From Chamaecrista fasciculata (taxonomy: Eukaryota; Streptophyta; Magnoliopsida; Fabales; Fabaceae), in NCBI GenBank assembly GCA_003254925.1, contig QANZ01009996.1, forward strand, positions 65,994 to 129,993: DNA of 64,000 bases, in the 5' to 3' direction. This document shows positions 47,561 through 59,149 of the stretch, piece by piece. A program made the position numbers and the translations under genes. Below the pieces are notes generated by a model. The model had not been told where the DNA came from. It saw nothing but the letters and a program-made list of their open reading frames with translations, and did no database searches. Position 1 is the first letter of the stretch, and every line of letters starts with the position of its first letter.

Positions 47561-47749
47561 GCCATTAAAATTAGAAAGTACATATAGCACTACATCCCTT
47601 TATGTATATATCTATATATATGTCCATTAACTCATGAATTACTATCATGTTAATTAATCCTGGATAGAGATTGGGAATAGGTGTCCGTTCATTATAAGTC
47701 AAGTAAAAGAAGCATTATTAAGTATATATATCTTTCTTTCTTTTTTATT

Positions 47750-47990
47750 TTTAATTTGGTCTCATATTTTTATAAAAAAATTTTACTATTAGTCTTATAA
47801 TTAATATAAAACTTTTTGTAAAGATATGATACCAATTTTGCAACTTAACCTAAAGATATAAAACCAAAATGCAACATGGGACCAAATTAAGACTTAAGCT
47901 AAATATACTAGACCAAAATTGTAAATATAAGATCAAATTGAGACCCGGACAAAAATTATAAGACCAAAAATATACTTTAGCTTATATATT
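47750..47990. mobile_element. Shortened MITE of the 582 family
   Basis: The left 'tttaatttggtctcatat' and the right 'atgataccaattttgcaactt', '...agaccaaaaatatacttta' arms are inverted relatives. A TSD was not resolved. Confidence 0.45.
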
Positions 47991-48404
47991 ATTATAATTT
48001 TTTATCTATTATAACAACACGACACGGAAGAATCATGATCATTTTTTTCTTTTATTGTGAGAATGAAAGCGCCTAATTAGTAATTAGTAATTACTTCCAA
48101 GTTTAAACCGCCCTACAAATTCCCCTGTATATATTACTTTATTTTCTCAACATTCTAATTCATGGAAATGTATAGCTTCACGAAGAAGCTTATATTTAGG
48201 CCTTGGCTTGATGATTCCAATAAAAATGAAGAAGCTTATAAAATAAGATATAATTGATATTTTTATGACTTATACAGTTAATTATAACTTATACGTAATG
48301 TGCTAAAGCAAAAGGCTTTAAAGATATAATGATATATACATCATTCCCTCATCACATCAATAATTCAATTTTGTTGGTTAATAAATATAACTAGTTGGAA
48401 ACCA

Positions 48405-48560
48405 GGTAAGGGTGACTTAGTGGTTTTTTACTTGGTCCCTTGATTAAATAGTGTGGGTTCAAATTTTATCTTTAGATATAGAAAATAATTTGTAGTCAGC
48501 CGTTTACCATTAAGTGGAAGACCTGCAACAAAAGAATTATTAGTCACGATTTTCGATGGT
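48405..48560 (+). mobile_element. SINE-like element with A and B boxes
   Basis: TGACTTAGTGG (48413-48423) fits a pol III A box, and GTGGGTTCAAATT (48453-48465) fits a B box at about 40 bp spacing. It is followed by a short AT-rich tail. Function is doubtful because of its age. Confidence 0.45.
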
Positions 48561-48607
48561 AGATATATTTATACCAAAAACAAAATACAACTCTTTGGTT
48601 TTTAGAG

Positions 48608-48885
48608 GAGTAAACTACCAAATTGGTCCCTGGATTATTGGCTCGCTGACAGATTGGTCCTCGAATTTAGGAAATTGACAAATAGGTCCCCGAATTTTTC
48701 TAACGAATCAAATAGGTCTCTGAATTTTTCTAACGTTAGTCAAATAGGTCCCCGAATAACATGCACAGAAGGACCTATTTGACAAATGTTAGAAAAATTC
48801 GGGGACCTATTTGTCAATTTCCTAAATTCGGGGACCAATCTGTCAGCGAGTCAATAATCCAGGGACCAATTTAGTAGTTTACTCA
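48608..48885. mobile_element. Near-perfect hairpin MITE (278 bp) with a TSD
   Basis: The two arms are almost exact reverse complements over about 110 bp. The left arm also has an extra 35 bp internal duplication of the 'aatttttctaacg...aaataggtc' unit. TTTTTAGAG is present at 48599-48607 and 48886-48894. There are few arm mismatches, so it is recent, and a transcript would fold into long double-stranded RNA. Confidence 0.82.
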
Positions 48886-49333
48886 TTTTTAGAGTTATGA
48901 TGGAAAAGATAATCTGGTTTCTCGTGTATATATATATATTATTTAAAACCTCTTTTTAATTAATAAAAAGAATTAAAGAAACTAGTTATTAATTGAAACA
49001 TATGACTATTTGAAACTTGAGAGGATCCTCAAAACGTCTATATTTTGTTCATTTAGCTTACAAAATTTATTTAATCATAAGCTTAATTTATATTATTTAT
49101 CTCCTATAATTAATTATGAAAAAAAAATGTATTTTTAATATTTTTTTTCTCTATTATGATGGGTCATAATTTTTTTTTACTATATGTCAAATATTTGTCA
49201 AAAAATCTTTTAAAAAAGATATAAGAAATTTTGCTAATTATTAAGTCTCTTTACCAAAAAAGAAACATATTAAATTAATGAAGTGTGAGTGATTATCCCA
49301 CCTCCATTCCAATCAATATATATTTATATATAT
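48886..49333. other. AT-rich spacer
   Basis: No gene is seen. Confidence 0.35.
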
Positions 49334-49785
49334 TAGGCCAAAGTCTCAAATGAGTCCTTTATGTATGGGGTAGAATTCAAATTGGTTCTTTATCTAATAT
49401 TTATTTCAGATTGGTCCTATATCTTTCTATAATGTTTCAAATTGGTTCCAAACATATTTTTGAGACACGATTTGACCTCATTTGCTAGCAATCTTAACTG
49501 GGTAGAGAACAAACTCTTCAAGAAGTAGCACATAATTTCAAATTATCGCATTTGGACTTGAAACAAGAGGGTAGATATAATGAAATTCACTTGTTTAATT
49601 GTGAAATGAATTATCCACTTTCGGAACTCGATTTACCCACGCATGTTGATGTCCCAAAGTACACTCAAAAGAAATTTATAACTTTGGATTCACGTATTTG
49701 AGCTTGAAATAAGAGAGATATAACTACATTCAATATTTTTTGGACCAATTTGACATCTACCATATACATAAAAGAGAGACTTTTG
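49334..49785. mobile_element. Copy of the 9575-10109 MITE family
   Basis: The ends are inverted ('ggccaaagtctc' at about 49334, 'gagacttttgtc' near 49776). The interior has 'gatttgacctcatttgctag' and 'gaacaaactcttcaagaag', as in the other copies. Confidence 0.6.
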
Positions 49786-50806
49786 TCAATTCATTATTCC
49801 TATCGAAGTTTAACTCAAACTCAGATTTTTAAAGTATAATTTTTTTTTTGGTCTAACATAAAGTATAAAATTTTAAAGTATCAATATGGATATTTTTAAT
49901 AATGTCCATCTTCATAGTCCATCCCTATATATAGGCCTATCAATAGAACGTGTCACAATAATAAATAACTAAATGCATGCAAGAGTGATAGACAAATTTG
50001 CTTTCATGAAAAAGTAATATAATTTGAGTGCATAGAGCCATAGACATGTATCCCATCATTGAGGACATTGCACGCGAGGTGTGTAATGAGAATGATGGTG
50101 ATTCCATTTGATGAAGGAATCCCAAGTCATCTTCTATCAAACTATACATGATCAACAATATAATGCAAACACACCCAACACAACATAAATTATTATTAAT
50201 TTTTCTCTCCCATGCATCATTTTCTCTCTACACATACCACCTTTTAATTTCACTCATTTTTATTTCATTAATTATTATTTGTGGTCTTCCCTTCTCTATC
50301 ACTAGATAATTATGTTCAAATTATTTTAAAAAAAATAATTTTTGAATCACTAAACTTTGCTCTAGTTTAGTTTGCCTCCACTATTTGATGATTATACAAA
50401 TAATAATAGCAGGGAATAATTTGAGACATTTGCAAATAATAAGTTATGACATTATTCATACTACTTTTTCATGTACAAAAATGCTCCCCAATGATATTGT
50501 CAAGCATGCATTCAAAGATGAAGATGTATCGAACCTTTTTCAACCATGAATTCGACTGGACCATACATCCCTTGATTAGAAGCCCTTTTCTTTTTAAAAG
50601 GTTTTTGTTCAGATGCTATGAAAATACTCTAGCAAAAACTAAAAAAGATCATGTGAGACTACTATTTTAATGTGTTTGTTGAATGTTTTTCTTACGATAA
50701 GCAAAAATGGGCTAGGCCCAAGATGATTGGCTTTTTGACCTTTTTGTAGTTGAAAATCTGACCAAAAAAGAATTTGTAGTTGAAACTTGAAAGATACTTC
50801 CTCCGG

Positions 50807-50810
<4 letters not shown>
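49786..50810. other. AT-rich spacer without a supported gene
   Basis: The 72- and 74-codon ORFs here match nothing I recognise. Confidence 0.35.

Positions 50811-50840
<30 letters not shown>
50811..50840. repeat. (TA)n microsatellite
   Basis: An uninterrupted TA dinucleotide run of about 28 bp. Confidence 0.85.
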
Positions 50841-50843
<3 letters not shown>

Positions 50844-51244
50844 TAAGGTACATATACACAGATAAAAAAAATGATTAGCTAATCTAAAATGAAGAGAAAA
50901 ATGAGATAAAAAGATTAAACTATCCTTATTAAATTACTCTTAGTTACTTACACTAAGTCAATAGTAACTTTGATGACTCTACTATATTTAATAGGGATAC
51001 AATGATAAAAAAATAATTAATGTTTTCTTAAATTTGTAAAACATAAAATATTTTGGAATAGAAACAATTCTCCAAAAAAGATATTCAAAACTGGAGGGAG
51101 TACTAATTTTTGGTAAATTTTTTTATAGTACTTTGTTATTAGTTTAATATATGTTATTGTTGATGAAAAAACTTTTTTATTAAATTTAAATTTAATCACC
51201 CGTGCAATTTCCATGAGCTACATAGTATTTGGAACATTTGCTAG

Positions 51245-51665
51245 TTTTAACCATTGTTTTGAAAATCGAACCGAACCGATTGAACTGCGAATCGGACAGT
51301 GGTCCGGTCCGAGTGTGATATAAAACCGCCTTGGCATAGAAGTGGATGAACCGATAAAAAATCAGGAAAATTTCCATGAACCGGACGGGTTTGAGGTTGA
51401 ACTGGTTCAGGATTTTTAAATAATAAGTTATTTGGTAGTTTTCACTTCAATATTTAATTTCTTATCCTTATAGTTCTCACTTTCTTACTCAATCAAATTA
51501 AAGCATTTATTATATATTTTTAATATTTATTTAATAAAGTTTTATTATATTAGATTAAATATATTATTTTCAATTTTTTTAATTATTAACTATCTGATCT
51601 CAGTTGAACCATTGAACCTTGAGCGATTACATCGTCTGGTTCAATGACTGTCCAGTTTTAAAAAC
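51245..51665. mobile_element. Foldback element
   Basis: The left 'gttttgaaaatcgaaccgaa' and 'cggacagtggtcc' are partly reverse-complemented by the right 'gactgtccagttttaaaaac'. The centre is very AT-rich. Confidence 0.5.
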
Positions 51666-51895
51666 CTTTAATTTTAACAATTTAGAAACAATTCTATTTC
51701 CTTGCTAAATTCTAACTGGGCCTAACTTGAGCAGTTGAGCCCGTCGATTCAGGTGATTCGATAAGTTGTTTTTTTTTTTTTAAGAAAAGAGGGGCAAATT
51801 TTGGTAAAAAACGAGTTAAGATGGACCAACTTATTATTATTAAAAATATAAAAAAAAGCTGGTAAAAAACAAATAAAAAAGAACAATTATTTTTT

Positions 51896-52044
51896 GGTTT
51901 CCCAAGGTATCCCTCACGGATCGGTGTTCCATTTAAGGGTCTGCCACTAGCCAATTAATTGTTACATACGCAAGGCGGGATTCAAACTCCCGCCTTACTT
52001 AAGCGAACTAGTGAGCTCGACCACTAGGCCAACCAAACTTGGTT
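51896..52044 (-). mobile_element. tRNA-derived SINE, copy 2 (better preserved)
   Basis: On the minus strand an A-box (complement of CCACTAGGCCAACC, 52021-52034) and a B-box (complement of GGGATTCAAACTCCC, 51977-51991) lie at tRNA-like spacing. They are followed by a body ending 'ccttgggaaacc'. The same body is in the degenerate copy at 11264-11432. Confidence 0.65.
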
Positions 52045-52835
52045 AAAAAAAAAATATTGTTAAGAAGCAAAAGTAAACTAATTCTTTGTCAAAAAAAAAA
52101 AAGTAAACTAATTTTTTGGTCCTAGTTGAATTTTTACCTAACTACAAGTTAGGTCTTGAAATATTGTGACTTGTTGTAATCCAATCCTTTCATCATCCCT
52201 CTATGTAAAAATTATTGTTCATTGTCGTTAAAAATCAAGTGACCTATTAAATGTTATTTGCTTAAGTGGCCTGACCAAGATCGAAATGACGCACCCATCC
52301 CACGAAATGTGAACGACACACCCAAAAACTTGAGCCACGGACCGCCCGTTGAATCAACGAACACACACTCTAGTCGTGGCTCTACTTGGTGTGTATATTG
52401 TGTGAAGTAAATGTTGATGAGATTTATATATGTAGTGATGACCACATAAGAAATTGAATAATTTGAAATATGAGACTAATTTAGATTAGAATTGAATAAT
52501 GTGAGGGAATATGAGAGATCAGAGTATTAAATTGAATAATGTAAGAAACCATAGTGTAATATGATGAATGATTAATTGAATAATTTGACGGACCCCATAA
52601 GAAAATAATAGATCACCTAAGACTCTTAACAATAGTCAATGATGACTTTCATACGAAGTAATGACAAAAATATTGAATTACAATGAGTTCGAACATTTCA
52701 AGGACTAACTTGTATAATGATGAAAATCAAGGGACAAACCTATAATGCCTCTATAATTTAAGAACCAAAAGGTTAATTTAGAAACAACCATATGGGTTCT
52801 AATGAATGTTCCTCAATGTGCAAGTGCAAGGAAGT
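52045..52835. other. AT-rich spacer
   Basis: The phrase 'agtaaactaattctttgtc / agtaaactaattttttggtc' is duplicated at about 52071-52115. No gene is seen. Confidence 0.35.
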
Positions 52836-53627
52836 TGTTCCTATTGTTAATAATTAATTAATTAATACATGATATCCAAGAGACAAAGGGCCTTGAGGAA
52901 GCTAAGTAGAATCCGAAACATTCTTATTTGGACAAGGTTAGGAGTGTTGTGAAGGAAGGGGGTTCCTCCTCCCTCCTTCCCCTGAGAATAGTCATAGGGA
53001 GTGGCTTGGTAGGATTGAAGTAATGACATCTTCGTGCTTGGTCACGATCATTCCAAGTAAGTGAGGTAATTGAAGTAGTATTCTATTGGGCTCAGACCCC
53101 TTCCCCACTTGTCAGAGATATTCACTTCACATTCCCCTCTTGTTTCACGCTCATCAATATTTTACGCTCACTAATCACTCTATAAATGACCATCATGGCT
53201 ATTAGTAACCTCCTTATAAATGACCATTTCAGTAACCCCTCTATGAATGACCATCATGGCTATCAGTAACCCTCTCATAAGTGGCCATCATGACCATCAA
53301 CAACTATTCACCTAAGTTCCCCCTATAAATACCCCCTCATTCCTCGAAGAAGAGAGAACAAACAGACAACCAGAAAGTACGCCAAGAGAATTCCAACCTG
53401 CCCTCTGAACTTCCTAGAATATAGTTCAATTTACTTAAGTCTTAAGTCCTCTTGTCTTGCCAAGTCCTTACTTGGAGTGCTTTACTTCCCCCTGTCAAGA
53501 AGCCCCCAGTGACTATTTCTATTATTTATATAATTTTATTATTGCTAACTTTAATCTTATTATTTTGCTATGTTTCTCTTGTTTTGCGCTGGACCTCAAA
53601 GCACGAACTCATCCTGTTCCCGGAACA
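52836..53627 (+). mobile_element. Solo LTR of gypsy family B (792 bp)
   Basis: It starts TGTTCC, ends GGAACA, and is flanked by a perfect 5 bp TSD GAAGT (52831-52835, 53628-53632) with no internal element. This is the product of LTR-LTR recombination. A TATA box CTATAAAT is at 53323-53330. It shares many blocks with 26259-27288, such as 'gtggcttggtaggattgaagtaa'. Confidence 0.88.
53150..53310 (+). repeat. Degenerate tandem repeat inside the solo LTR
   Basis: Three to four units of 'aaatgaccatcatggctat(t/c)agtaacc' type at roughly 35-50 bp spacing. They occupy a different part of the LTR from the 28 bp repeats of the relative at 26.3 kb. Confidence 0.6.
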
Positions 53628-53723
53628 GAAGTTAATTATTCCAACACGATATAAAAAATGCAATTTTTATTGCAATTGCTCTAGTTATGCGGTCTAATTT
53701 TCTCTCTCTCTTTTTTTTAAATA

Positions 53724-54081
53724 GGTTAAAGTGTAAATTTGATCATATATCTCTTGCTTAGTTCCCAATTTGGTTTTATATATTTGTTTGTTACAGATTT
53801 AGTCTCATATCTTTGGGTTAGTTGTAGAATTGATGCTATATCTTTAGGTCATGTTTAAAAGTGGTTCCATATCTTTACAAGAGGATTAACTAATGGGTGA
53901 TCATTTTACAAAGATATGAGACTAATTCTGCAACTTGACTAAAAGATTTGAAACTAAAATTGGGACATTTTTCAAAGATATAAGACCAAAATTTAAAAAA
54001 AACAAAATAAAAAAGCTAAATTAGGAACTAAGCAAAAAAATAAAATAAAATAAGGGACCAAATTTACGCTTTGGCCTTGAA
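53724..54081. mobile_element. Foldback MITE of the 582 family
   Basis: The left 'ggttaaagtgtaaatttgatc' and right 'gaccaaatttacgctttggcc' are inverted, with matching arms over about 120 bp. It ends about 200 bp before the BSD gene start. Confidence 0.6.
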
Positions 54082-54287
54082 AAAAAAAAAAAAAAAGAAA
54101 GTGATATAATGTTTTGTTTTCAACTTTTCATCAAACATATTGCAATTTGCAATTGCAACGTTACGTATTATCAGTTAAAATTATGTATGAAATTCGGATT
54201 CCTGAGCTTCGCATTTCTGTACTGTGCCATTCATCTTCATCACTTTACAGTTTTGAGTGGCCACTGTAGAAGGAAGAAAAGCGAATC

Positions 54288-57200
54288 ATGAACTGGTTCG
54301 CACGCAAGCTTTCGAGAAGTTCCACAAGGACCAAAACCCCAAATCCCCAATCTCAATCTCAATCGAACCCAAAAGGAAAAGACGATGAACAGTTTTATGG
54401 GATTACAGACGATCTGATAAATTATGTGACCTCCTTCACCATTGATACATTCAGAAATTTTCCACTCCAAGGTTAGCCGCTTCTTTCTTTCCGTGTTTGT
54501 TAGATTGAGGAAATTAGAGAGAAAACTATGATGGGTTTATGGCTATCTTTCGGTTTCCTGTTTGGCTTACTATGATTTAGCGACGAATGGTTGTCGATTT
54601 TGATAATTTCTACTGTCTATGATATATCGTGGATGATAATATTTTAATTTCTTGATTAACTGTTACTAGGTTGCGTTGCTTGTAAATTGAAAGGGGAAAT
54701 TCTGGAGATTTAGGAATATCAATCTTCTCACAGTATTTATTTAGCATTCTTTGTAGAAAATATTTGTTGTAATATAGTGTTTTTTTTTCATTTGTATTGT
54801 CCTTTTGATCTCTTGATTTTACTTTGTCCAGATGAAGATGATGCCACTTTTGATGAAGAAAGTCCAACGACTTCAGCCAAGCTTAGGAAAGATCTCTCTC
54901 AGTGGCAAGAGAGACATGCGACCCTCGTTCTCTCAAGAGTCAAGGTTCGTTTCTAATAGTTCCTTATGGTGCTGGGCTTTGTTCTTAATGTTCTTAATTA
55001 TGATGTGGAAATATCAGATAGTGAACTAGTATATTCATGTATTGAAAATTAGAAATAGGGGCTTGGGACTTTGATCCCCAACCATGTATTGTGGTGTACC
55101 TGAAATCAGACTTTTACAATGTGAATTGGATCCTCGGAGTTGTAGTTGTTGCCTGGTTAGTTGACATGGTTATATTACAATGGTCCTTCCTCTGGGTTAG
55201 ATTGAAGTCCATGTCTGATGTCTAAATAACTCTGAACTTCACTTTCTGTGTTCTACTTGTCAATTGTGTAGTCTGGTTATTTTTATCTGTCATATAATAT
55301 GAGTATCTTTTCACCCATTAGTTTAATCATACTTGTTAATTTTTCTGGCATTTTCTAATGGATGGGTTGCTTTCCTTGTGGTGACAAGAATTTGTTTTTC
55401 CCTACCTTTTTAAAGGGATAGAAGAAAAGGTTGAATAAGTTGTGGCAAAGATAATCATATATTGGTGAACAAGAGAGGAGCACAAAGCAAGATACATGAA
55501 GAAATACAATGCATTTTGTAGAAATATATTTCTCAGGTTTACTTCTAAAGGATATCAGGGCCTTAAATTAGTTTTATTTTTGAAAAGATAAATTTAAATA
55601 TAATCTTACTATAATTAAGAAGGAAATTAGTGGTTTTATTTAAGAGCATGTTGTGAAAGAACATTATACCCTCACATTCTCAGATTCTGTTGCAAAAGCA
55701 ACTTGCACCATAGGCTTTTAGTTACAGCTGTGGCAAAGTTGCTGTTATTAGAGTGGTTTTCAAAATATTTGTGCTCTGCTGTCTGAACAAAGTTGCTTTG
55801 ATGTGAGTATCTTTTTTTCTTTTTGGTCACACGCATGGGGTTGTTTAATATTTTGAATGTTGTGTTGTGAGAGTGAAATAAAGAAATCCAGCAAATTGAA
55901 GACTTGAACTCTAAACTTATATATTGTCGGGTGCTATACGATGACGAAGGAAATCATAGAGTAAACTGTGCTCTATTTCAGACTTCAAAATCTAAGAAGT
56001 TGTTTTAAGTTTTAATGAATCTTTCAATGTATTCTCCAATTTCATCAGAGAACCTTAGTGGAAAGAGAGAACTGAGTGTATCTGTTTATTTATGTGTTTT
56101 TTTGACGCCCATTTACTGTAGCTACCATAATATTCCGTATGCCATATGCCTATACTTTTGACACCTTATATACTTTACCATCTAACAAGCAGCATATTGA
56201 AGGGTGTTAAATGTCACTACATGACTATCAGAGTGACCGTCTTTGGTTCTGGAAAAATGATGGCAAAGTTAATAAGCATAAATCAAGTGTTAGCTCTGGA
56301 CCTTTTGGTGTAAAATACTAAAAACAGTAAGTCTTACATATACTACATGGAATGGCATGAAGATTTTCTCCCTAGAAACAACTTTTTTCAATATGTGGCT
56401 TTGGTGTAATAACAGGAAGTCAGGAAGTGTGCCTGGCTTTTGGGTTATGGAGCATTTAGTTGGTGTAATACCAGAATTTGCAATAATAGACTTGCCTTAT
56501 CACATCATTCCTGGGACAAAGTGACCTACTTGGCTTCTTTTTGTGGCCTTCTACTAGTGCTCGTAATTGTTTATGGTGGGGCAGCAATTGTTGGATGTGT
56601 GAAAGGAATGAAAATTTCTTATAAGCTGAACTTTTTGCTTTCTGTTCTGTTATTTTTTATTGACTTTTTTCTTGGAGGACCTTTTTGTTTTTTGTTTTTC
56701 CATATAACATTCATTTTCTTCCTAACAAGTTTGTATTCTACGAAGGAAATTGTTATTTTCTTAATCAACGTGATACATTTGGTCCTAAATAAGATTGCAG
56801 AGTTAGTAGGGCACTTAAATGTCATCTTCTTATGGTACATCTGTGCTTTCCATTATATTTTTCTTTGGAGAGAGGCCATTCAGGTTATAGAGAGATATCA
56901 CCTGGAAGTATTTATATTAGTAGGGCTCCATAGACATGTTAGTCATTATAAAGGTATGATAAACTTACATTTATCTTTTCCTTTAGGCGCTGACGTCTTT
57001 TGATTTATCATTTATCATTGTCACAGTCGTACTATTGTTAACAACAGTTGTATGTGACCATCAAAGGAGTTCTGGTTTTATTTTCTAAACTAGCTTCTCA
57101 ATTGGTGATGACATTGGTGTGTTTGACCTACTTCCATTGGTCCCTTATCTTTCAGCAGCTTCTATGATTTGAACACTATGTTACCCTAAGTAATTTAGAC

Positions 57201-57717
57201 TTTTGGTTCACTATGGGCAAGATTCAAGCAAAGTTCATTAGGTATTTGTTTAACAAGATGGACATATTCTTAAATTAACCATTATATTATTGATTACTTA
57301 TAAAAACCTTCTCAACATGTCATAAATTTTATGAAGAATCTCACAACCACCACCTGAAAGAAAGCTCCACCTAAATTTATTTCTTTATAATATTCCAGGA
57401 ACTCTCTCAACTTAGATATAAGCTCTGCCCTGGCCGCTTGAAGGAGAAACAATTTTGGAGCATATACTTTAAGCTTGTCAGGAGCCATGTATTGGAGTAA
57501 GTTTTGAAAATCCTGACCAATACAATAAAAAAAATCTACAGCATCCTCATTGATAATTTATTCTGTTTCACTAATAATCAGATATGAGCTGCGTGCAATA
57601 CAACGGGAGAAACTGAGAAGGATGGCAATGGAGGAAGAGAAATCTTCAGATGACAGGGCATTTGAAGTTGAAATGGCAGAAACAAATGGGGAGTTTATAG
57701 AGCCTCCGCCTTCATAG
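54288..57717 (+). CDS. BSD-domain protein
   Basis: Exons 54288-54471, 54832-54944, 57399-57496 and 57582-57717 have GT-AG junctions in phase and encode 176 aa. The N terminus is basic and Ser/Pro-rich (NWFARKLSRSSTRTKT), followed by a conserved YGITDDLINYVTSFTIDTFRNFP. The BSD domain (about 75-130) includes DLSQWQERHATLVLSRVKEL and the signature QFWSIYFKLV. The C-terminal tail is acidic. BSD domains occur in TFIIH p62 (BTF2), synapse-associated and DOS2-like proteins, as helical protein-interaction modules. The biochemical role of this small plant member is not established. The second intron (2454 bp) is unusually large for the gene and holds repeat relics. Confidence 0.9.
56415..57003 (+). 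pseudogene. Possible LINE remnant in intron 2 of the BSD gene
   Basis: An open frame from about 56440 begins GYGAFSWCNTRICNNRLAL, then SWDKVTYLASF. This recalls the C-terminal end of plant LINE ORF2 proteins (a Trp/Asn-Arg segment, then a 'W..v.flASfwas' motif). After about 50 codons the frame continues as AT-rich, Phe/Ile-rich sequence that looks non-coding. The assignment rests on resemblance only. Confidence 0.25.
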
Positions 57718-57921
57718 AATATTATTAAATATAGACTATTATTTATAAATTTTAATAAATTATGCCATTAGAATGTACCAAAAATATGTTATTATTGTAC
57801 TTTTTTTTGTGAACCACGGTGGCACATTGTACTTTTTATTTTTATATATTTGTTATAGTTATAAATTAATTTTGGTTATCAACAAATATTTTACAGAAAA
57901 AAAAATATCACCTCATCTACT
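57718..57921. other. 3' flank of the BSD gene
   Basis: AT-rich sequence with 'aataaattat' signals near 57755, suitable for a 3' UTR and polyadenylation. Confidence 0.35.
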
Positions 57922-57930
57922 TTATTTAAT

Positions 57931-59071
57931 AAGGGTAATTTACTCAAAAGAGCTACGTGGTTTGACCCATTTTCATATAGGGTCTTTGTGGTTTAAAATA
58001 GGATTCCTGTAGTTTACTCTGTTAACAAAAAAAAAAGATTTTTGTTCAAAATTTAATGAAAATATTGGCTAAAATACTATTTTAAAACCCTAACTATTAA
58101 TTTTTATGTGTTTGACTCCCTATTTGTATGAGAGGACTTTGACGCAAAAAAAGAAAAGTTTCTCGGTAGAAAATGAATTTTTCGATTACGGGTGTTTTGA
58201 TGGCCGATTTGACGGGGATTTTGAGTGTTCGCTGTTCTGTAAGGCGAATTCATTCTACATTCTTCGAGTCCAGATTTCAGATTGAGGCAATAGAGCTCTA
58301 ATTTGTTGAGTTACTTCTCTAATTTAACCATGGAGTCTTTAAGCCTCGATGCATCTACAACAGCCTCGTCTCTTTTTCTGGTCGCTTGAATCAGCTTGTG
58401 AGAAAGCTCCGCCACCGCGATCTTCCATTGCTCCTCCCTTGCCGCCGCCGCCGCAGCCTCGGCGGGATTGGGGCTCTTGCGCGTCAACGAGAACAGAATG
58501 GACTTGAAAATCCCGTTCGGACTGGCCAACAAGGACGAGTGCTTGCTCGGTTCGTTGTTGTCGAACGGAACGACGGAGATTTTCTCGCGAGCGTGCGGCC
58601 GACGCTTGTTGCAGGAAACGGATCCGTCGTCGCCGGATTCTAAACGTTTCTTGTGGCCAGATTTGCCGTGATGGGTCTTGTCGGTTCGTCGGAGAGGCAT
58701 CAGAACATGGTGGTGAGACTTCGGAGTCTCACCGGAATCCGTACAAACAGTCGGCGATTTTGGCTCTGTTAGTGATTTTGGGGATGTGATTAGAGAAGGG
58801 TGAAATTTCATTGTTTTACCACGAAACTTTTCTTTTTTTGCGTTAAAGTCATCTCATATAAATAGGGAGTCAAATGAATAAAAAATAATAGTTAGGGTCT
58901 TAAAAAAAGTATTTTAGCCAAAATTTCTATCAAATTTTGGACGAAAATATACCTTAGGACCCTTTTTTTAACAGAACAAACCACAAGAATCATATTTGAC
59001 ACTTTTTAAACCACAGAGACCCTATTTGAAAATGGGTCAAACTACAGGCTCATTTTGTGTAATTTACCCTT
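57931..59071. mobile_element. Pack-MULE-like element carrying an ORF (1141 bp)
   Basis: The termini 'aagggtaatttac' and 'gtaatttaccctt' begin TIRs of about 240-260 bp. These have strong inverted similarity, for example 'ttttaaaccacagagaccctat' against its complement near 57967-57990. Direct repeats TTATTTAAT (57922-57930) and TTATTAAAT (59072-59080), one mismatch in 9 bp, fit a Mutator-type TSD. Between the TIRs the GC content jumps and an intact ORF is present on the minus strand. No transposase is present. Confidence 0.8.
58311..58811 (-). CDS. Captured plant gene fragment: intact 166-codon ORF
   Basis: ATG 58811 lies right at the inner edge of the right TIR, and the ORF ends at TAA 58311. 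The first 110 residues are basic, His/Ser/Pro-rich and low in hydrophobic residues. A poly-Ala stretch (AEAAAAAAAREEQWK, about 117-131) leads into a coiled-coil-like end (AVAELSHKLIQATRKRDEAV). The codon use and GC content are those of a real exon, not of the AT-rich surroundings. The protein stops where an exon of a longer coiled-coil protein might have ended, so I read it as a captured 5' exon. I do not recognise the donor family, and function is unknown. Confidence 0.6.
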   Translation of the reverse strand: MKFHPSLITSPKSLTEPKSPTVCTDSGETPKSHHHVLMPLRRTDKTHHGKSGHKKRLESGDDGSVSCNKRRPHAREKISVVPFDNNEPSKHSSLLASPNGIFKSILFSLTRKSPNPAEAAAAAAREEQWKIAVAELSHKLIQATRKRDEAVVDASRLKDSMVKLEK

Positions 59072-59149
59072 TTATTAAATATATGAGATTTGGATATCTT
59101 TTATGAAAAGATATTAATTTAAAAAAGTAAATTTGTCATACGATGGATG

